Positions 59,638 through 64,000 of a stretch of 64,000 nucleotides of DNA are shown piece by piece. Below the pieces are notes generated by a model. The model did no database searches and had not been told where the DNA came from. It saw only the letters and a list, made by a program, of their open reading frames with translations. The position numbers and the translations under genes were made by a program. This DNA comes from an uncultured Fibrobacter sp. GTDB taxonomy: Bacteria; Fibrobacterota; Fibrobacteria; Fibrobacterales; Fibrobacteraceae. Within the stretch, counting starts at the first letter, position 1. The number at the start of each line of letters is the position of its first letter. Location of the stretch: positions 1 through 64,000 of the forward strand of contig NZ_CAMVDO010000003.1 of assembly GCF_947166265.1 (NCBI RefSeq), given 5' to 3'.

Positions 59638-60231
59638 ATGCGTTTTGAAGTTCATCCTGTTAATCCGCAAGCGCGAATCGTGAAGCTTGCAGCGGCCGCC
59701 CTCGAAGACGACGGCCTTGTTCTCTACCCTACTGAATCTGGTTATGCGATTGGCTGTAACGCCGAATCGCCCAAGGCCATCCACAAGCTTTACGCGCTCA
59801 AGAAGCCGATGAAGAAATTCTTCATGGCGCTCATCATTCCGGACATCCGCAAGGCGACCGACTACGCCCGCGTAGACAACTTTGCGTTCAACATCATGAA
59901 GCCGCGCGTACCTGGGCCGTACACGTTTATTTTGCCCGCCGACCCGCACATCGCCCGCCGTCTGGACGTCAAGCGCCCCGAAATCGGCGTGAGAATGCCG
60001 ACGCACCCGTTCTTCAAGGAACTTTTCCAACATTTCGACAAGCCGATTCTGAGTACAGCAGCTAAGCTCACCGAAGAGGAAATGTACGAGCCAGATGAAA
60101 TCTGGAAAACCTTCGAGCATTCTGTCGACATGATGGTCGACTGCGGCCCCATCGAAATCAATCCGACCAACATCATCAGTTTGATTGGCGACCAGATCGA
60201 AGTGATTCGTGGCGAACTGCTAGACCCGTAA
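59638..60231 (+). CDS. Sua5/YciO/YrdC family protein (threonylcarbamoyl-AMP synthase-like)
   Basis: 197 aa. ALEDDGLVLYPTESGYAIGCNAESPKAIHKLYALKKPMKKFFMALI is the YrdC/Sua5 dsRNA-binding-like fold with the substrate site (K-R-rich, KKP...). PGPYTFILPADPHIARRLDVKRPEIGVRMP continues the family pattern. May make threonylcarbamoyl-AMP for t6A; YciO-type members have low activity, so the call is family-level. Confidence 0.88.
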   Translation: MRFEVHPVNPQARIVKLAAAALEDDGLVLYPTESGYAIGCNAESPKAIHKLYALKKPMKKFFMALIIPDIRKATDYARVDNFAFNIMKPRVPGPYTFILPADPHIARRLDVKRPEIGVRMPTHPFFKELFQHFDKPILSTAAKLTEEEMYEPDEIWKTFEHSVDMMVDCGPIEINPTNIISLIGDQIEVIRGELLDP

Positions 60232-60237
60232 GTAAAG

Positions 60238-60260
60238 ATGCCCGCCTTCGCGGGCATGAC
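60238..60260. repeat. REP-like hairpin, copy 3
   Basis: ATGCCCGC / GCGGGCAT: the C-G pair of the 26309 stem is replaced by G-C. Confidence 0.65.
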
Positions 60261-60319
60261 ACGATGAAAAAAGTCAAGCTTGAAGAATGGATAAAGCCCA
60301 AGCGTGACAGAAACGAAAG

Positions 60320-60342
60320 AAGCCGGGTTTAACCCGGCTTTT
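60320..60342. terminator. Bidirectional terminator between YrdC-family and fabZ genes
   Basis: AAGCCGGGTT-T-AACCCGGCTT stem followed by TTATGG; A-run on the other side. Confidence 0.65.
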
Positions 60343-60399
60343 ATGGATTCTAGTGATGTCATCCCCGACTCGGTCGGGAATCTTTTGCAGACAAGAAAC

Positions 60400-60891
60400 T
60401 TAGACCATGGCGGCGCTGAAGTCAGCCTTGGTGCAGAGCGTTTCCTTGCCTTCGGCGTCGACAGTCAGGAGTTCGCCGCTGTACTTGTAAATGCCGTGGC
60501 GAGCCATGATGAGTTTGGCCTTCAGAACGATTTCGGCCTTCGGAATCACCGGAGCGCGGAAACGGCAGTTTTCGACACCCATGAAAGCAGGGCGCTTGCC
60601 CGTAGTTTCGGCTTCACGACCGATCATGGTGAGAAGCGTGGCGGCCTGGGCCATGGATTCAATCTGAATCACGCCGGGGAGCACAGGATTGCCCGGGAAA
60701 TGTCCCTTGAGGAATCCTTCTTCGCCGGTCAAGTGCCACTTGGCAACGATTTCCATGTTTTCGGCGTCGAGGCTCAAGATTTCATCGACAAAGGCGAACG
60801 GGGCCTTTTGCGGAAGAACGCCGTGAACGACTTCGGCATCGTAGAGGATTCCGGCGACATTAGACTTGGGTAAAGATTCCAGCATGGACAT
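60400..60891 (-). CDS. fabZ: 3-hydroxyacyl-ACP dehydratase FabZ
   Basis: 163 aa from the ATG at 60891 (MSMLESLPKSNVAG); a second Met lies at 60885. Hot-dog fold dehydratase of type II fatty acid synthesis. GHFPGNPVLPGVIQIESMAQA holds the catalytic His and Glu; PQKAPFAFVDEI and VENCRFRAPVIP also fit. Overlaps the 3' end of lpxC by about 32 bp. No RBS close to the start, so translation may be coupled to lpxC. Confidence 0.93.
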   Translation of the reverse strand: MSMLESLPKSNVAGILYDAEVVHGVLPQKAPFAFVDEILSLDAENMEIVAKWHLTGEEGFLKGHFPGNPVLPGVIQIESMAQAATLLTMIGREAETTGKRPAFMGVENCRFRAPVIPKAEIVLKAKLIMARHGIYKYSGELLTVDAEGKETLCTKADFSAAMV

Positions 60892-61870
60892 AAGGAATGA
60901 TTTTCTCCATAATTTGCCGATGGGACACGTGCCCACCGTTGGTGATTTCGATTCTGACCCTCGGAAGGGCCGGACAGATAAAACTCAGGTCTCCAATCAA
61001 ATCTAGTATTTTATGCATCGCAGGTTCATTCGCGATGCGAAATTTTGGCGACGTTGACGGAGTATTTTTGCGACATTCACACAATTTTTCAACGCACAAA
61101 CTATCATCGAGTAGTAATCCGCAGGATTCATCGACGCCTGCGAGGAGGCCTGCCGCACGGGCTCGCTCCAGTTCTACCTGATGGATGAAGGTGCGCGCCA
61201 TGAAAATTTGGTACAAGTTCTCGGGCGAATAAATGGAGACGGACGCCGCCGACTTAAGGTCGTAACCGTCACGGGCGGCATTGCGGTCCAGCACATATTC
61301 AACTTCGAAGGTTTCGGCTGGCGTAATGCGGACATGACCGTAAACAGCAGCATCGACGCCCTTCGGCATGGTTCGACCGTGCTCACCAACCAAGCTCAGG
61401 GACCTAGCACCTTGCAACGGCAAGTCCCACTCGGCATGCACGGGAGCATCGTAAAAGACGAGTTCTTCGGGCGCTCCGCAGAATTTACGCATTTCGCAAA
61501 AGAACGGAATTGCAGAACCGTCCATCATCGGGACTTCAGGCTTAGTCGCATCGGAAAGTCGCACGTTAAAGCGACGGTGCGGCCACATCAGGAACACGGG
61601 AGCCAAGTGCTCCGGCGAAAGCAACTGCAGCGAAGCCTCCCCCGCCGCAGAACCAGCCGCAGACTCATTCAACCTATAGCCGGCAGTTCGCTTCGCAAAA
61701 AATTCAAGTTCTTCAAAACAATGATACGCATCGCTGCGGTAAAAAAGCTTTTCACCCACGAACCACGCCACGAAAGGAACCTTCTGCGGGTCCTTTTCCA
61801 GCGGCTCGACAGAAAGCGAAACTTCATCAAAACTTAAACTACGCGATTTAAAAATCAAATTGCCACTCAT
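60860..61870 (-). CDS. lpxC: UDP-3-O-acyl-GlcNAc deacetylase LpxC (divergent)
   Basis: 336 aa zinc deacetylase, first committed step of lipid A. Zinc/catalytic parts: LSPEHLAPVFL (Glu-His), PMMDGSAIPFF (DGS motif), EPAMHKILDLIGDLSF (His and Asp ligands), NGGHVSHR (last His). Between them the sequence is quite divergent from proteobacterial LpxC, and an Ala/Ser/Gly-rich insert sits near residue 70. Gene order lpxD, (GH5), lpxC, fabZ is LPS-like. Confidence 0.9.
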   Translation of the reverse strand: MSGNLIFKSRSLSFDEVSLSVEPLEKDPQKVPFVAWFVGEKLFYRSDAYHCFEELEFFAKRTAGYRLNESAAGSAAGEASLQLLSPEHLAPVFLMWPHRRFNVRLSDATKPEVPMMDGSAIPFFCEMRKFCGAPEELVFYDAPVHAEWDLPLQGARSLSLVGEHGRTMPKGVDAAVYGHVRITPAETFEVEYVLDRNAARDGYDLKSAASVSIYSPENLYQIFMARTFIHQVELERARAAGLLAGVDESCGLLLDDSLCVEKLCECRKNTPSTSPKFRIANEPAMHKILDLIGDLSFICPALPRVRIEITNGGHVSHRQIMEKIIPYVHAGIFTQV

Positions 61871-61897
61871 TTCGGCTACAAAATAGAAAATAATATT

Positions 61898-63163
61898 TTA
61901 TTCTAACAACGCATCGGGAAAACCTGGATACCAAGTTTTATTTGCGATATCATAGGCATTAAATCCACCAACATAGCCAAATGCCCAGTAATGAAAAGAC
62001 ATTCCATTAGCAATTGCAGCTTGTGATGTTTGCTGAGCCCATAGTGCTTTCAAACTGTCACTAGGAGATTTTTCGTCACATGGGGAAAAAGCGGAGCCCC
62101 CAGAAACACCAAATTCACCAACATTTAAAGGAACATGATCCACACCATTTATGTCGGGATAAAGTCGTTGGGCTAAATCTACATATGTTCCAAAATCAAC
62201 ATCAGCGGTATTGGCATACAAAGTGTCACCTTTGCAATTATAATAGTGTCCTTGATGGGTATAATCATAAGGCTCGTAATAATGAGCACTGTAAATGATG
62301 TTTCCGTCTTGAGGGAGCGTCAATTTCTTCAGGGATAAAAAATCTGCGGCATGATAAGATTCAAACATAATGGTCTTGCCAGGGGCTGAAGTTCGAATGG
62401 TTTGGTAGGCATCATTCATCAGTTGATTGAAGAGCTCTGCATCAGGAATAGTCGGTTCATTCAAAATTTCCAAAACAACCATATCGTCAGGGAATTCGCT
62501 CAATGCTGTAGCGACCTGACTCCATAAGCCGATAAAGTGTTCCTTTTCAGCTAAATAATCTGCTTCATTATAGGTGCAATTTCCATTTGAACCTTGGCTA
62601 CCACCCGCACAATTCAATTCAACATAATGGTGAAAGTTTATCACCACGGCAAGATCATTTGCTATGGCAAGCCGTACATCTTCTAGAACTCCATTTAATC
62701 GGTTCGGGTCAACGGTGTGTGTGGAATAGTCAGAGTTATTTTGCCAGCGGACAGGAATACGAACGGAATTGAATCCAGCCTCCTTGATAATTGCAAAATA
62801 TTCATCACGTATGGGGTTACTCCAGCCACTATCATCATCACCATCAGAATCCCAGGAATTCCCCAAGTTTATTCCCCTGCCCAATTTCTTGTTCATCGTC
62901 CTACCAAGGGTATAGTCCACTGCTACAGGAATATAGGAAGTATCAATTGATGATGACGAACTAGATGTGAATCCAACACTTGACAGTGATTCCTCACTTG
63001 ATGACGACGAAGATTCTGTTTCCGAAGAAACGGCTGATTCCGAACCCGTTCCAGAATTGCTACTGGAATCACCGCCACAAGCGGCAAAAAACACGCATAT
63101 AGCGATTGCCACACTTGCTTTCAGCAAATTAGCGACGTGTTTTTCTACAGAATTTTTTTTCAT
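61898..63163 (-). CDS. GH5 endoglucanase, lipoprotein-anchored
   Basis: 421 aa. Lipoprotein signal ending FFAAC|GGDSSS, a polyserine linker (about 45-75), then a GH5 barrel: GRGINLGNSWD, NSVRIPVRWQ, VVINFHHY, VVLEILNEPT (acid/base Glu236), IMFESYH, YSAHYYEPYDYT, PLNVGEFGVSG (nucleophile Glu350), and FHYWAFGY. Probably an outer-surface cellulase. It lies between lpxD and lpxC, interrupting that order. Confidence 0.93.
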   Translation of the reverse strand: MKKNSVEKHVANLLKASVAIAICVFFAACGGDSSSNSGTGSESAVSSETESSSSSSEESLSSVGFTSSSSSSIDTSYIPVAVDYTLGRTMNKKLGRGINLGNSWDSDGDDDSGWSNPIRDEYFAIIKEAGFNSVRIPVRWQNNSDYSTHTVDPNRLNGVLEDVRLAIANDLAVVINFHHYVELNCAGGSQGSNGNCTYNEADYLAEKEHFIGLWSQVATALSEFPDDMVVLEILNEPTIPDAELFNQLMNDAYQTIRTSAPGKTIMFESYHAADFLSLKKLTLPQDGNIIYSAHYYEPYDYTHQGHYYNCKGDTLYANTADVDFGTYVDLAQRLYPDINGVDHVPLNVGEFGVSGGSAFSPCDEKSPSDSLKALWAQQTSQAAIANGMSFHYWAFGYVGGFNAYDIANKTWYPGFPDALLE

Positions 63164-63194
63164 AAGGAGGTTCTCGGATTCTAAATGCAGAAAA

Positions 63195-63218
63195 GATCCT
63201 CGCCTTCGCGAGGATGAC
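63195..63218. repeat. REP-like hairpin, copy 4
   Basis: ATCCTCGC / GCGAGGAT: another compensatory pair change relative to 26309. It is followed by GAC. Confidence 0.65.
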
Positions 63219-63350
63219 GTAGGAAGGTCTTTCGCGAGAAAGACAATTCCGTATACTACAATTTAAATTTTTATTTGCAAAATTTCAAGCATCAAATCAT
63301 TTGGCAGATGACTTGTAAGTAATCTGCCGAGAGACCTTATTGAAAACTTC

Positions 63351-63363
63351 GCTCAGGATGACA
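63351..63363 (-). repeat. TGTCATCCTGAGC element, reverse copy
   Basis: Reads GCTCAGGATGACA on the plus strand, followed by ATTCGTGTCATTT. Same family as 1722, 5143 and 14129. Lies in the 222-bp gap between the GH5 and lpxD genes, which otherwise shows no gene. Confidence 0.55.
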
Positions 63364-63385
63364 CATTCGTGTCATTTCCTTCAGT

Positions 63386-64000
63386 CTACTTCAATTTTTT
63401 CTTCGCCATGACGCGGAGTTCAACCATTTGACGACGCCAGATGTCAATGTCAATCGCGGGGAATCCTGCAACGGTCTTGCCTGCGGGTACACTCTTGGTC
63501 ACGCCTGCTTTAGCGGTTACAATCGCATTTTTGCCGACGGTTAGGTGCCCAGCAGCCTTTGCGCCGCCAGCGAATTGTACGCCGTCTTCGAGAATCGTTG
63601 TGCCGCCGAGAGCCGTTTGCGAGGCCATGAAAATGTTGTTTCCGAGAACGCAGTTGTGCGCAATTTGCACCATGGAATCCAGGTGACAATTATCGCCGAT
63701 GGTTGTCGGAGAAATGAAGCCTGCCGCGACGACCGTATTTGCGCCAAAACTGCAGCGGTTTCCGATGCGGACTCCCGCAAAATGCGGCACCATTCGGCGT
63801 TCGCATTCATGTTCGTAAAATCCAAATCCGCGACTACCGACGACAACGCCCGCCTGAAAAATGCAGCCCTCGCCCACGATTACATTCGGGTAAATCGTCA
63901 CGTTCGATTCCAGTCGGCAGCCTCGCGCGACGCTTGCGCCACGCATCACGACGCAACCGGGGCCAATAAAGCAATCTTCGTCGACAAAGCCCTCGACGAC
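63386..64000 (-). CDS. lpxD: LpxD: UDP-3-O-acyl-glucosamine N-acyltransferase (5' end outside window)
   Basis: The visible 205 residues are the left-handed beta-helix half: hexapeptide repeats such as VTIYPNVIVGEGCIFQAGVVVG, GNRCSFGANTVVAAGF, IGDNCHLDSMVQIAHNCVLGNN (catalytic His in IAHN), LEDGVQFAGGAKAAGHLTVG, and the C-terminal IDIWRRQMVELRVM. The frame stays open to the window end. Adds an acyl chain to the LPS precursor after LpxC. Confidence 0.93.
   Translation of the reverse strand, partial: VVEGFVDEDCFIGPGCVVMRGASVARGCRLESNVTIYPNVIVGEGCIFQAGVVVGSRGFGFYEHECERRMVPHFAGVRIGNRCSFGANTVVAAGFISPTTIGDNCHLDSMVQIAHNCVLGNNIFMASQTALGGTTILEDGVQFAGGAKAAGHLTVGKNAIVTAKAGVTKSVPAGKTVAGFPAIDIDIWRRQMVELRVMAKKKLK

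Overview
The window looks like a Fibrobacter chromosome (F. succinogenes group). Evidence: five polyserine-linked lipoproteins with the FISUMP domain (Fibrobacter succinogenes major paralogous domain), a TIGR02147-type regulator, secreted plant cell wall enzymes (GH43-CBM6, GH74, a CE6-type esterase, GH5), LPS genes (lpxC, fabZ, lpxD) and recurrent TATATT -10 boxes. All identifications come from reading translated sequence and motifs; no database search was run.

Layout. 1-3.3 kb: two FISUMP lipoprotein genes, each followed by a short Lys/Asn-rich peptide with a LEPR-XLL signature; the second peptide is cut by a DUF3800 gene. 4.2-14 kb: two V-ATPase proteolipid genes (the first lacks its 5' end), trpB2, a 56-residue ORF, tgt, a DUF2156 protein, a YkgJ-like protein, a flavodoxin-like reductase, dnaJ and dnaK. 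14.3-18.4 kb: a second copy of the FISUMP/LEPR double cassette, interrupted by an IS110-family element. 18.5-26.3 kb: accessory region with three copies of a short DUF2442 gene behind three different partners (DUF4160, a RelB-like antitoxin, a ParE-like toxin), two antitoxin-like small genes, RhuM, GH43 and a fifth FISUMP gene. 26.4-36.5 kb: lipoprotein/outer membrane protein pair, grpE, an HD-GYP-like protein, oligoendopeptidase, tRNA-Ser, a probable RNA polymerase omega subunit and a regulator/lipoprotein/PAS operon. 36.6-45 kb: thiE-like gene, tmRNA with tandem repeats, rlmH, phosphoesterase, Rpn-type nuclease, an AT-rich pair of unknown genes, slyD-rpiA and a membrane protein with a structured leader. 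45-64 kb: GGDEF protein, GH74, CE6-type esterase, trmO, AICAR formyltransferase, trmFO, tRNA-Pro and tRNA-Lys beside a hairpin array, a PorQ-like protein, a Sua5/YrdC family gene, fabZ, lpxC, GH5 and the 3' part of lpxD.

How it works together. Three secreted enzymes (GH43, GH74, CE6-type) end in similar C-terminal domains of the kind used for secretion sorting, and a PorQ-like barrel is present, which fits outer membrane export of plant polysaccharide enzymes. dnaK and grpE, 16 kb apart, share near-perfect sigma-54 promoters at the same distance from their start codons and similar palindromes upstream; this points to a sigma-54 chaperone regulon. Intergenic regions are full of repeats: hairpins with compensatory changes, TGTCATCCTGAGC elements, AGACGAG heptamers and TTCG-loop hairpin arrays. 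Some of these have entered or cut genes.

Strongest novel candidates: the duplicated FISUMP/LEPR cassettes, the sigma-54 chaperone promoters, the partner-swapping DUF2442 module, the tmRNA leader hairpin and the tRNA-Pro tail array.
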